Part shown: positions 27,206-35,083 of the stretch, in pieces
How positions within the stretch are numbered: the first letter of the stretch is position 1
How the letters are laid out: each line of letters opens with the position of its first letter
Origin: Gemmatimonadota bacterium
Lineage (GTDB): Bacteria; Gemmatimonadota; Gemmatimonadetes; Gemmatimonadales; Gemmatimonadaceae
Reading direction: 5' to 3'
NCBI GenBank assembly: GCA_028287345.1
Contig: JAQBPV010000149.1
Span: 1-55,194 of the forward strand
Length of the DNA stretch: 55,194 bases
The notes under the pieces: generated by a model
What the model was told of the DNA's origin: nothing
The model's input: only the letters and a program-made list of their open reading frames with translations
Database searches by the model: none
Position numbers and translations under genes: made by a program

Positions 27206-27511
27206 GTGAGCGAGCGCTCTTCCTCTCGCAGCCCAAGCGGCAATGCCGAGGTTGGCTATTTGCTACACTCACCGTTCTGGCGACAGGGCTACGCCACCGA
27301 GGCCGCACTCGGTGTTCGCGCCTACTCGTTCGAGCAACGGCGCTATCTCCGGGTGATCTCGCTCATCCGGCCGGAGAATCTGTCGTCGCAGGTGGTAGCG
27401 CGGCGGCGGGGCATGAACGTGATCGCGGAGACATCGTATGTCGGTTTGACACATCTGGTATTCGGCATCGCTGCTGAACAGGTTGAAGCACGACCCTCGA
27501 CGCATCCATGA
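27206..27511 (+). pseudogene. Remnant of a RimJ/RimL-type GNAT acetyltransferase
   Basis: The frame encodes only the C-terminal half of a GNAT: GNAEVGYLLHSPFWRQGYATE is the acetyl-CoA binding motif region and RPENLSSQVVARRRGMNVIAE the strand-helix after it, where intact proteins read NxxSxxVxxKxGF. The N-terminal half (about 80 residues) is missing; upstream sequence is unrelated hairpin DNA. I therefore call it a truncated, inactive copy. A short peptide could still be made but would lack half the fold. Confidence 0.6.
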
Positions 27512-27524
27512 CTTCCGGCCTACA

Positions 27525-27956
27525 GTGGCTACTTCGCTGAAGCGCATTTTCGTCGTCACGGCTGGCCTCAGCGCAATCGGCATCGCGTGTGGTATTGTCC
27601 TCGGCTCCATCGCCTTCTGGGTCGAGCTGTGGCGCATACCAGGACAGACGGCGCCTGAAGATCGGCTGCGGCTGGCGTTGTTGGGTGCCGCTGGCGGAGC
27701 GTTGTTCGGCGCGGTGCTCGCTCCGATCGTCGCGTGGATCTTCCTGAGACGGGTGACGATCGGACGCGCTATCGCTGAAACATCGATTGGAGTTCTCGCG
27801 GGGATCGCGGTGGGCGGACTCTTTCAGCCGCAGTTGACGATCCTCTACGCGCTCGGCGGATTCGTGGCGGCGGGCGCTCGTTTGTGGGCGATGGTGCCGG
27901 AGCAGTCAGCCGACCTCCGCGAGCCGATCACACACGAGCGGCTGAAGATCAACTGA
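27525..27956 (+). CDS. Small multi-span membrane protein, unknown
   Basis: 143 aa from GTG 27525; TTG 27483 adds 14 residues and neither start has a clear ribosome site. Four hydrophobic segments are visible (IFVVTAGLSAIGIACGIVLGSIAFW, LALLGAAGGALFGAVLAPIVAWIF, TSIGVLAGIAVGGLF, LTILYALGGFVAAGARLWA), with a basic loop in the middle. It ends 9 bp before the convergent P1 peptidase gene. No family is recognised; the compact Gly/Ala-rich helices suggest a small integral membrane protein. Confidence 0.65.
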   Translation: MATSLKRIFVVTAGLSAIGIACGIVLGSIAFWVELWRIPGQTAPEDRLRLALLGAAGGALFGAVLAPIVAWIFLRRVTIGRAIAETSIGVLAGIAVGGLFQPQLTILYALGGFVAAGARLWAMVPEQSADLREPITHERLKIN

Positions 27957-27965
27957 CGACTTTGC

Positions 27966-29180
27966 CTAAGGCATCCGGCCGTATTTCTTCAACGCCGCGA
28001 CGACGCGATCCCCAGGGAGGCCTTGCATCCGCAATCCATCGACACCCTCCATCGTCGTCGCGGCCAGCATCGCGTTGACGACTGCCTCCTCCGTCGCATC
28101 GATCGTCGCCTGAAAGAACGGGTTCAGCAGATCGTTCGACAGCGATAATGCCTGCTCGACCTTGTGAGTCTCCGCGTTACTGCGGTTGGCGGTCGAGAAT
28201 GCGAGGAACAGGTCACCCGATCCGTTGCCCGCCCAGCTTCCGAGTCTTCCCAATCCCATGCTGACGCGTCGGGTCAAGCGCTCGAGTTGGTGCGGTAGCA
28301 GGGGCGCATCCGTCGCCACGATGACGACGATCGAACCGCGGCCGAGTGGACCATCAGTCTCCTCGTTGCGCGTGGTTCCGCGCTCGCCGCACTGCGGCAC
28401 GCCACGAATCCACGGACGTGACTGCTCGCCATCGAGCATGCTGCACGTGCCCATCCCGATAATTTCCTTACCCACCGGCACGCCAAGTATGCGCAGGTCG
28501 CCGCTGTAGTTGCACTGCACGAGTATGCCGAGCGTGTACGTGCTCGCGCCGGCCACGGTGATCACGCGCGACGAAGTCCCGATGCCGCCCTTGAAGCCAT
28601 TGCAGCCCATGCCCGTGCCGCCGCCGACCGCACCTTCGCGCACGGGGCCAGGCTTCGCGCTGTCGAGCGCGGCCCACGCGTGCTCCGGCTTTACATGACT
28701 GCCATTCGCATCGTTCATCAGGTCGAACGTCTCGGCGACGACAGGATACGTGAACGTGAACTCACGACCGTGCGCGAGCTGCCACTGAATGGCGGCGTCG
28801 CGAACCGTGCCGACGCTGTGCGTGCCGGTGAGCAAGATTGGGCCTTCGAGAAAGCCCGACTCCTTGATCCAGTTCACGCCGGTCATGTCGCCGTTGCCGT
28901 TCAAGTTGAACGTCGCCGCCATGACGAAATCCCAGTCACCGCGCGGCCTCGGCAGGATCGCCGTGACGCCAGTGCGGATCGGTCCCTTTCCCGGCACGAG
29001 ACGACCGCTGCCTTCGATCAGCGTGACTTGTCCGACGGCAATTCCCGGTACATCGGTGATGGCGTTCCATTTTCCCGGCGTCCCGGGGAACGGAATGCCG
29101 AGCTCGCGCCCGCGCGGCCGTGACTGCGCTGCAACCGGAAGCGCGACGAGCGAGAGCGCAACGACGTACGAGAGTCGCAT
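27966..29180 (-). CDS. Exported P1-family (DmpA-like) aminopeptidase
   Basis: 404 aa with a signal peptide (MRLSYVVALSLVALPVAAQ). P1 peptidases fold like ornithine acetyltransferase and self-cleave before a nucleophilic serine; the matching region is GCNGFKGGIGTSSRVITV, where the chain is expected to split before a Ser. The N-terminal GKWNAITDVPGIAVGQVTLIEG and late ATDAPLLPHQLERLTRR are family signatures. Known members release N-terminal D- or L-residues from peptides, amides or esters. Starts 3 bp after the esterase gene, so both are one operon of exported hydrolases. Confidence 0.92.
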   Translation of the reverse strand: MRLSYVVALSLVALPVAAQSRPRGRELGIPFPGTPGKWNAITDVPGIAVGQVTLIEGSGRLVPGKGPIRTGVTAILPRPRGDWDFVMAATFNLNGNGDMTGVNWIKESGFLEGPILLTGTHSVGTVRDAAIQWQLAHGREFTFTYPVVAETFDLMNDANGSHVKPEHAWAALDSAKPGPVREGAVGGGTGMGCNGFKGGIGTSSRVITVAGASTYTLGILVQCNYSGDLRILGVPVGKEIIGMGTCSMLDGEQSRPWIRGVPQCGERGTTRNEETDGPLGRGSIVVIVATDAPLLPHQLERLTRRVSMGLGRLGSWAGNGSGDLFLAFSTANRSNAETHKVEQALSLSNDLLNPFFQATIDATEEAVVNAMLAATTMEGVDGLRMQGLPGDRVVAALKKYGRMP

Positions 29181-29183
29181 CGA

Positions 29184-30833
29184 TCAATACCTCCAGCTAC
29201 GCAAGTCAGCACCAGCAGGAGCGGACTTCTCCATGTGCGCGGTCATTTTTGGAATCAGCTCCTGCAGCGACGGACCCCAGCAGTGTGGCGCCATCGGTTG
29301 GAAGACGATCTCGCCCGTGTGCTTCGGGTTGCTCGTCTTCTTGAGGAACTCATCGAGCCTGTGCACGCCCATGTTGAGGAAGTACGTGTCCGCGTCTCCG
29401 ACGTAGACGTTGATCTTGTCCGCGACCTTGGGGCCGAGCGTGGACCAGTTGGTCTCGAGGATGTTGCGGAGATCGTAGTGCTGCTTCCAGTAGTCCGCGA
29501 CTTTCTTGTCGATCACGCCGGTCTTCTTGTTCCAGATCGGCACCGGATAGCCGTCGGCGCCGACGGGGCCATACGTCGCCTCCCAGATGTCCCACTGGCC
29601 GCCACCGCGCGCGTGATCGCCGGCAGCGAGCTCGAACCAGTTCTCATCCTTCATCATCGTCTGGACGTTGCCGTCGGGGCGACGACTGTCGGGACGATCG
29701 ATGGCCATCCACGATCCGCGCTTCAACCAGTAGGCGTTGGTGTCCGCGTAGATGTCGACGATCTGGTGATAACGGAAGTCGACGCCGTCGGGACAGAGCG
29801 ACCACGTGCCGCCGTACGAATCGGGATAGAGCACCTGATGCGCAAGTGAGATCCACCCTCCGGTGGAACCACCGGTGAGCAAGCGCGACCACGGCTGGCG
29901 CAGTACGCGGAATTGTGTCTCGATCTTCGGCAGCAGCTCTTGCATGATCGCATCGCCGTACGGGCCGTTGTTCTCGGAGTTCACGCCATACGAGTCGTCG
30001 TAGTACGGCGACGGATGCTGCAGCGTGACGAGAATGACGCGGGGCGTGCCGTCCGCGTTCCAGTAGCTGGTGAAGGCCGCGCCGCCGCCGGACGTCGCAC
30101 CGAATCCACCAGGCGCGCGCAGCGAGAAGTGACCATGCTGATAGACGACGGGATACTTCGCGTCGGGATGCTTGTCGTAGTCCTTCGGCAGCAGGACGGT
30201 GGCGCCGAGGAAGATGGGATGGCCCCACCATTTGGTGAGGATGGCGCTCTCGAACTTGATGCGCTTGACGCTCTCGTTGTCGGCGGGAACCGCGACGGGA
30301 GGAATGACCTTGTCGGCGACGAGCTTGATGGGCGTCGACGACTTGGGATCCCAGGTGATCGTGACCGGCTCTCCGTAGATGTTGCCGGGTGACGACTTCC
30401 ACTGCTGTCCTTCCCACTGGTCCATGTGCAGCCAGACCGTCTTTCCGTCGGCACGTGCGAACTTCGTATAGACATTCACGAACGGCTGCACGCGATATCG
30501 TCCCGCGGGGATGTCGCGCAGGCTCTGCACGGGGTGGCCAAAGGCGGTGGCATCGATGACGGCGGAACGTCCCGCAGCGAGATTCTCGACGTTGGCGCCG
30601 AACAGGGGATCGCCGGATTCGCCGGTGCGCCGAATGGGCGTGCCGCTGGTGTCGGCGAGTTTGCTGATGGCGACGTAGACGCGTCCAGTGACCGGCTCAG
30701 CGCGCGCCGCCGGGGCGATGGAGACTTCGAAGCGCGGGCCGGCCTGCGCGACGACTGTGGTTGAAGGAACGCCAAGCGCAAGGAGGAGTGCGCCGGCGGT
30801 GCGTACGGGATGGAAACGGGTGGCTATTGGCAT
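29184..30833 (-). CDS. Exported alpha/beta-hydrolase (esterase D-like fold)
   Basis: 549 aa with a signal peptide (ALLLALGVPSTTVVAQA). An N-terminal beta domain of about 170 residues precedes the hydrolase core: YPVVYQHGH (oxyanion strand), nucleophile Ser in LLTGGSTGGWISL, and a late His in FQPMAPHCWGPSLQEL. The arrangement matches the putative esterase (Esterase_D) family. It could act on acylated sugars or peptides in the periplasm. Same operon as the P1 peptidase; divergent from the DUF2809 gene, 45 bp away. Confidence 0.85.
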   Translation of the reverse strand: MPIATRFHPVRTAGALLLALGVPSTTVVAQAGPRFEVSIAPAARAEPVTGRVYVAISKLADTSGTPIRRTGESGDPLFGANVENLAAGRSAVIDATAFGHPVQSLRDIPAGRYRVQPFVNVYTKFARADGKTVWLHMDQWEGQQWKSSPGNIYGEPVTITWDPKSSTPIKLVADKVIPPVAVPADNESVKRIKFESAILTKWWGHPIFLGATVLLPKDYDKHPDAKYPVVYQHGHFSLRAPGGFGATSGGGAAFTSYWNADGTPRVILVTLQHPSPYYDDSYGVNSENNGPYGDAIMQELLPKIETQFRVLRQPWSRLLTGGSTGGWISLAHQVLYPDSYGGTWSLCPDGVDFRYHQIVDIYADTNAYWLKRGSWMAIDRPDSRRPDGNVQTMMKDENWFELAAGDHARGGGQWDIWEATYGPVGADGYPVPIWNKKTGVIDKKVADYWKQHYDLRNILETNWSTLGPKVADKINVYVGDADTYFLNMGVHRLDEFLKKTSNPKHTGEIVFQPMAPHCWGPSLQELIPKMTAHMEKSAPAGADLRSWRY

Positions 30834-30878
30834 GGGTGAATGGTACAGCTTTCATCGGCGGAGTCGAGGTTGGCCCAA

Positions 30879-31283
30879 GTGACGAGAGCTCGTCTGACAT
30901 ACCTCGCGTGCGCGCTGGCGACGATCGTCGTCGGGCTCGCGGTCGCGCGTGCGGGCCATGCGCTGCCGACGGCCCTGCGCGATAAGCTCGGCGACGCGCT
31001 GTGGGCCGTCATGATCTTCTGGTTGACGGGGGTGGTCGCGCCGCGAGGGGCGCCGTGGTATCGCGGCATCATCGCGGTCGTCGCCTGTTTTGCAGTCGAG
31101 CTGAGTCAGCTCTACCATGCGCCCGGCATCGACGCACTTCGTTCCACGACGCTCGGCCACCTGGTGCTTGGTAACGGCTTCGACGCCATCGACCTCGTGG
31201 CGTACACGATTGGTGTCATTGTGGCCGTGATCCTGGAGCGGGTCGTCCGATACCCTCTCGCCACGAATGGCCGTCCTTCCTAA
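30879..31283 (+). CDS. DUF2809 family membrane protein
   Basis: 134 aa from GTG 30879 (GAGG 9 nt upstream), preferred over ATG 30840, which lies almost on the start of the divergent esterase gene. Four membrane spans are visible, and the family block AVELSQLYHAPGIDALRSTT followed by GHLVLGNGFDAIDLVAY is diagnostic of DUF2809. The family has no known function; it is a small inner-membrane protein often found alone. Confidence 0.85.
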   Translation: MTRARLTYLACALATIVVGLAVARAGHALPTALRDKLGDALWAVMIFWLTGVVAPRGAPWYRGIIAVVACFAVELSQLYHAPGIDALRSTTLGHLVLGNGFDAIDLVAYTIGVIVAVILERVVRYPLATNGRPS

Positions 31284-31319
31284 GTTGATCGACACATCGA
31301 CAGCTTCGGGGCACATCGC

Positions 31320-31502
31320 ATGAGAACCTACGTCATAACGACCGGCGCGATCTTCGGCCTGCTGGTTGTTGCTCACATCTGGCGCATGATCGAAGAAAAC
31401 CCGCAGCTGGCGACGGACCCTTCATACCTCGCGATCACGTTCGTCGCGGCCGCGCTCTGTCTTTGGGCCGTTCGCCTCGTCACTCGTTCCGCGCGCACGT
31501 GA
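31320..31502 (+). CDS. Small two-span membrane protein (60 aa)
   Basis: MRTYVITTGAIFGLLVVAHI and a second span (YLAITFVAAALCLWAVRLV) are separated by a short acidic loop (EENPQLATDPS). Both ends are consistent with a helical hairpin in the inner membrane. The stop TGA overlaps a GTG that starts the next frame. I recall short proteins of the same pattern (VAHIWR) elsewhere, but assign no function. Confidence 0.7.
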   Translation: MRTYVITTGAIFGLLVVAHIWRMIEENPQLATDPSYLAITFVAAALCLWAVRLVTRSART

Positions 31503-31831
31503 CGGGCGTTCCACCGGCGGTCTCCAGCGCACTCGACGCACTCGCAGTGGGTCGCGAAACGTCGGCGGTTCTGCTCAGCAAACGGCGACACGCCGTCCGT
31601 CGCGCCGTGCCGCGGATTCCGCGCGTGCTTGGCGTCGAGTTCGTATGGCGCTTCGATGAATTCGCGCGTGTCATGCCGCTCTCGGCGAATCAAACACCAC
31701 TGGGCGACGCCGTTGCGTTTCTGGGCTGGCTCAGGAAGAATGCGCTCCTGCCGCGAGAGCTGCGCCGTCTCGGTATCCGGTTGCGCTGGCGGCGAGTTCG
31801 CTCGTGGTGGAGGGGGCGTGTAAGCGCCTGA
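31499..31831 (+). CDS. Hypothetical basic protein, translationally coupled
   Basis: 110 aa from GTG 31499, which overlaps the stop of the previous small gene (GTGA); the track start at 31463 is inside that gene. Third codon positions are G/C-rich as in the neighbours, which supports coding. The middle (LGVEFVWRFDEFARVMPLSANQTPLGDAVAFLGWLRK) looks like a folded protein, and the C-terminus is rich in Arg and Trp (RLRWRRVRSWWRGR). No family recognised. Confidence 0.45.
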   Translation: MTGVPPAVSSALDALAVGRETSAVLLSKRRHAVRRAVPRIPRVLGVEFVWRFDEFARVMPLSANQTPLGDAVAFLGWLRKNALLPRELRRLGIRLRWRRVRSWWRGRVSA

Positions 31832-31850
31832 CGACAAAGCGCACCGGAAA

Positions 31851-31873
31851 CCGAGTGATACTCACGCACTCGG
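31851..31873. terminator. Convergent hairpin between the hypothetical gene and the leader-peptide gene
   Basis: CCGAGTG-N9-CACTCGG is a perfect 7-bp stem in the 64-bp gap between two convergent genes. On the minus strand it is followed by TTTCC. It probably ends the small peptide transcript and perhaps the opposite one. Confidence 0.45.
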
Positions 31874-31895
31874 ATTCCAGTGCACCTGTGCGCTG

Positions 31896-32069
31896 TCACG
31901 TATGTGAAAGGTGGCCGCCCGCGCACGGATCATCGACAATTCGCTTGATTCCTCCGCCCTTGACCTTGTCGACGTCCTCGGGCCGCGCGTCGAGATCCTT
32001 GTTGATGTCCATTTCCGAACTGGTCTTGCCCGGCTGTGCGGACTTCTGGGAATCTGGTGCCTTGGCCAT
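31896..32069 (-). CDS. 57-aa peptide with double-glycine leader-like motif (candidate RiPP precursor)
   Basis: I start at ATG 32069, which has AGGAGG 6 nt upstream; the track ORF adds 40 unlikely residues. The peptide is hydrophilic, with an acidic leader-like stretch DINKDLDARPEDVDKVKGG followed by an 18-residue tail GIKRIVDDPCAGGHLSHT. An acidic leader ending in Gly-Gly is what peptidase-C39-type exporters cut, and the tail has one Cys and several Asp, His, Ser and Thr residues. The divergent neighbour is an oxygenase-like gene. No exporter gene lies nearby, so export or modification is inference. Confidence 0.65.
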   Translation of the reverse strand: MAKAPDSQKSAQPGKTSSEMDINKDLDARPEDVDKVKGGGIKRIVDDPCAGGHLSHT

Positions 32070-32078
32070 ACGTGCCTC

Positions 32079-32132
32079 CTGGGCCGCATGAAATGGAGAG
32101 GTATATTCGTCGCGTCCTTCCCCAGGAGTCAA
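32079..32132. promoter_or_regulatory. Compact divergent promoter of the peptide and oxygenase genes
   Basis: TATATT (32102-32107) is a good plus-strand -10 box about 28 nt before GTG 32135. On the minus strand TTGACT (32132-32127) stands 18 nt from GAATAT (32108-32103), a plausible promoter for the peptide, about 34 nt before its ATG. The two -10 boxes overlap, so both genes may be co-regulated or compete for polymerase. Confidence 0.45.
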
Positions 32133-32134
32133 GC

Positions 32135-32950
32135 GTGAGCGAAGCGGGCGCGGCGGCGCGCGAGGTTCTGGTCGGGGCGCTGTCGTCACATGTTGCGGCT
32201 GCGTCTGGACCTACGCCCGATTTGCTCACTCAACTTCTTATTCGACTGCGGAAGCCGGCCGGCGATGATGACTCGCTCGTCCACTCCCTCGTCGCGTTCG
32301 CGGGTGTGGATGACGATCGGCGCGCGGAGTTGACCAACATCGTCGGTGTTGCGGCGCGCGAGCTGGCGCCGGACGATGTGCCGCCAGTGCGCGGCGCGGC
32401 GGCGGAGGCGTGGCGGGCGCTGGTCGTCACCGCCGATCGGTTGCATGGCAGCGGTGCGTACGCACTCGGCCGACCGGCATTCGTCACCGACCGATTGCTG
32501 GGATTGCTCGTCGAAGAGTCGCGCGCAGAAAGACCGAGTGATCTCGGGGGACGTCGCGCGACGTCGGCTCCGGGCGATGTTCTCGCGGCGCTCGCGGTGA
32601 GCCGTCAGCTCGCGACTGCGATGAACGATGCGCTCCCGTTCAAGGTGGTGCCGACGTACGACGCGCTATACGAATACGATCCGCCGGGAGGTCGGGTGCG
32701 CACGCATGTGGATTCGCGCGACTTCGAGATCGTATTCCACCTGTTGCTGGAGCAGCCGTCGCCGGCAGGCGAGGAGGCGAAGTCGGTGCTCGTGGTGCAT
32801 CGCCCGCTGGAGAGTGAGCCGAGTCGGCTGCGTCTTCGCGTGGGAGAAGCTGTCGTGCTGCGCGGACGCGGGACGATTCACTCGTGGGAGCCACTCGGGC
32901 GAGAGGAAACGCGCACGCTGGTGGCCGTCGGATTCACGCGGAAAACGTGA
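32135..32950 (+). CDS. 2-oxoglutarate/Fe(II)-oxygenase-like protein
   Basis: 271 aa from GTG 32135, which has AGGAG 6 nt upstream; the track start at 32036 lies inside the divergent peptide gene. The C-terminal 100 residues form a double-stranded beta-helix with the iron triad HVD ... IHSW and a downstream Arg (ETRTLVAVGF) suited to 2-oxoglutarate. The upstream strand ALYEYDPPGGRVRTHVDSRD is typical of such enzymes. The first 160 residues are helical and unassigned. It may hydroxylate a protein, the divergent peptide or a small molecule. Confidence 0.7.
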   Translation: MSEAGAAAREVLVGALSSHVAAASGPTPDLLTQLLIRLRKPAGDDDSLVHSLVAFAGVDDDRRAELTNIVGVAARELAPDDVPPVRGAAAEAWRALVVTADRLHGSGAYALGRPAFVTDRLLGLLVEESRAERPSDLGGRRATSAPGDVLAALAVSRQLATAMNDALPFKVVPTYDALYEYDPPGGRVRTHVDSRDFEIVFHLLLEQPSPAGEEAKSVLVVHRPLESEPSRLRLRVGEAVVLRGRGTIHSWEPLGREETRTLVAVGFTRKT

Positions 32951-32963
32951 GCCGGAACTACAC

Positions 32964-33096
32964 AACTGCCTGACACGGATGACAGACGCGGATAACTACG
33001 CGGATTTACACTGATACGACAGAGAACAAAAAAGTCTTCGTCGTATCCGTGAAAATCCGGCCGTTAATCCGTGTCAGTTATCCGCGTCAAGCAGTT
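32964..33096. repeat. 133-bp imperfect palindrome (CGGAT-rich hairpin element)
   Basis: Two arms of about 60 nt, starting AACTGCCTGACACGGATGAC and ending TATCCGCGTCAAGCAGTT, pair over most of their length around a loop near 33023-33040 (gagaacaaaaaag). It fills the gap between two convergent genes and is followed by a purine-poor run (gtttctgtggttccgtggttctgt). It looks like a mobile palindromic repeat; a degenerate arm is at 26006. It could also end transcription from both sides. Confidence 0.8.
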
Positions 33097-33128
33097 GTTT
33101 GTTTCTGTGGTTCCGTGGTTCTGTCTCT

Positions 33129-34922
33129 CTACAAACGCGGACGAGTCACACGCGGCACCTTGCCGCAGTTGGTTGGCCAGTTCGCCGGCCACGTGCCCGG
33201 CGACTTGTCGCGCTTGATGAACTCCGGATCTTCGCTGGCGAGGTACGCCATCATCGCCGCGAGGGTCGCGTTGTGCTTGAGGTCATCGAACACGACCTTG
33301 TCATACGTGTCGCGGTTGGTATGCCACGTGTAGGTGCCGTAGTTCCACTGCACGGCGCCCATGCCGAACGACGGCGTACCGAAGCACGCGAACACGGCGC
33401 CGTCGGTGCCGCCCGGATTTCCCGTCGGCACGTCGTTGAAGCTCCACGACACCACGTTGTTGCTCATGCTGTCGGTGTAGAAGCTCGGCAGCTGCATGTA
33501 CCACGACTTGAGATGGCGGCCGATGTCGGAAAGGCCGGACGACGACAGCGACTGCACGCGACCCGTTCCGTTGTCCTGATTGAACAGCGCCTGCAATCCC
33601 TTCATCACTTCGGGGTGATCCTCGGTGAACGCTGTCGAGCCGTTGAGACCCTGTTCTTCGCTCGCCCAGTGTCCCACCATGATCGTCCGCTTCGGATGCG
33701 GATACGCCTGCTTGAGGATGCGCATCGCCTCCATCGCCATCATGGTGCCGGTGCCGTTGTCCGTCGCGCCGGACGATCCATCCCACGAGTCGAAGTGCGC
33801 GGATAGCATGACGTATTCGTCAGGCTTCTCGGTGCCCTTGATGACGCCGATCGTGTTGAACGCCGGCTGCTCGCCGAGCTGCTTGGCGTCGACGTCGAGC
33901 CGCACGACGGGCTTCTGGTTGTTCGCGGCGAGGCGATACAGAAGGCTGTAGTCCTCGCACGTGAGCGTGACCGCAGGTGCCGTCTTGTTGTACGTCTCGA
34001 ACACTTCGATGACGCCCCAACCGCCCGAGCCCTGCTGCGCTGCCGCTCCGCGACCAGCACCACCACCAGCCTGCGCGCCGCCCGGGGGTCCGCCGCCACG
34101 TGCGCTCGCCGGTCCGGGCGTCTGCCCACCGCCCCGTCCACCGAAGCCGCCGCCAGCACCTGCCGGTGCGAATGGGTTGTTGAAGCCACTCAGCTTGTTG
34201 CGCGACGAGATCATCCCGGCGACGCCGGCCTTCTCGAGCCGCATACCGAGGGTGCCCGTGCCGAGTGCCAGGGAGTAGCCCGTGCCGCGATAGAGCTTGG
34301 TGCTGTCAGGCTTGCCGCTCGCGTCGGTCATGACGGCCCAGTCGCGCTGCATGAGGCCGATGAGCGTATCCATGCGCGCGCGCGACTCCGCAGTGGCGAA
34401 GCGGTTCCAATCCTCTGAGGGACGGCAGGTCGGCCACGCCGGCGACAGCAGGACGATCTTGCCCTTCGCCTTCGGCAGCCATTTCACGAACTCGGTGCTG
34501 TCGGCGAACTTCGGCAGCACGATCGCCTCGGCCTTCACCGGTTTGCCGTTGGTTCCCGGACTCCAGGCGAGCATGGTTCCCTCGAGGGAGCGGACACGCG
34601 GTTCGACGAGGTCGATGTGCGAAACACCGCGCTCCCAACCACGCCAGGTGCCGTACTGCTCGCGCCTGGCGTCGATGCCCCACGACTTGTACTTGCCGAT
34701 GACCCAATCGCTCGCGTTGCGGATGCCGGGGCTGCCGGTGAGGCGCGGGCCGATGGAATCGAAGAGCGTCTGCGACAGCGACTGGACCTGCGAGCTGTCC
34801 ATGCCGAGGCGCCAGATGCGCTGCAGCGTGGGATCGTTGGTCGGAAACTGCTGGGCAGAAAGGGGAACGGCGCCCAGGAGAGCGAGGGCGCCGACGACGG
34901 AGATTGTACGGAAAGGGGTCAT
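33129..34922 (-). CDS. Exported M28-family zinc peptidase with Gly-rich insert
   Basis: 597 aa with a signal peptide (VVGALALLGAVPLSAQQ). The C-terminal M28 domain has all metal and catalytic motifs: SAHFDSWDGSSGATDNGTG (His, Asp), WASEEQGLNGS (catalytic Glu and Zn Glu), FNQDNGTG and a final WHTNRDTYDK. An N-terminal PA-like domain spans roughly residues 100-330 and contains an unusual stretch of about 55 residues rich in Gly and Ala (GAGGGFGGRGGG, GGGAGRGAAAQQGSGG). M28 enzymes release N-terminal residues or dipeptides outside the cell. Confidence 0.93.
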   Translation of the reverse strand: MTPFRTISVVGALALLGAVPLSAQQFPTNDPTLQRIWRLGMDSSQVQSLSQTLFDSIGPRLTGSPGIRNASDWVIGKYKSWGIDARREQYGTWRGWERGVSHIDLVEPRVRSLEGTMLAWSPGTNGKPVKAEAIVLPKFADSTEFVKWLPKAKGKIVLLSPAWPTCRPSEDWNRFATAESRARMDTLIGLMQRDWAVMTDASGKPDSTKLYRGTGYSLALGTGTLGMRLEKAGVAGMISSRNKLSGFNNPFAPAGAGGGFGGRGGGQTPGPASARGGGPPGGAQAGGGAGRGAAAQQGSGGWGVIEVFETYNKTAPAVTLTCEDYSLLYRLAANNQKPVVRLDVDAKQLGEQPAFNTIGVIKGTEKPDEYVMLSAHFDSWDGSSGATDNGTGTMMAMEAMRILKQAYPHPKRTIMVGHWASEEQGLNGSTAFTEDHPEVMKGLQALFNQDNGTGRVQSLSSSGLSDIGRHLKSWYMQLPSFYTDSMSNNVVSWSFNDVPTGNPGGTDGAVFACFGTPSFGMGAVQWNYGTYTWHTNRDTYDKVVFDDLKHNATLAAMMAYLASEDPEFIKRDKSPGTWPANWPTNCGKVPRVTRPRL

Positions 34923-35029
34923 GGACTCAGGAGGCTCAGTACGAAGGCGGTTTCACAGTACTACGCGAGGGGGAAGCTATCCGTTCGCCCCCCGTGCGGC
35001 GATGGGCGCCCGATATCGTAGTGTGTCAT

Positions 35030-35083
35030 ATGAACCCCCGCCTCGTGCCACTCATCGACGCTCACCAACGGGAGGGCGGGTGA
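35030..35083 (+). CDS. 17-codon upstream ORF overlapping the sigma-factor start
   Basis: ATG 35030 opens MNPRLVPLIDAHQREGG and stops at TGA 35081-35083, which overlaps the GTG at 35080 in the arrangement GTGA. Its ribosomes would deliver directly to the sigma start, so it may couple or attenuate translation. Alternatively the sigma gene once began here and a frameshift separated the two; both readings are inference. Confidence 0.4.
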   Translation: MNPRLVPLIDAHQREGG

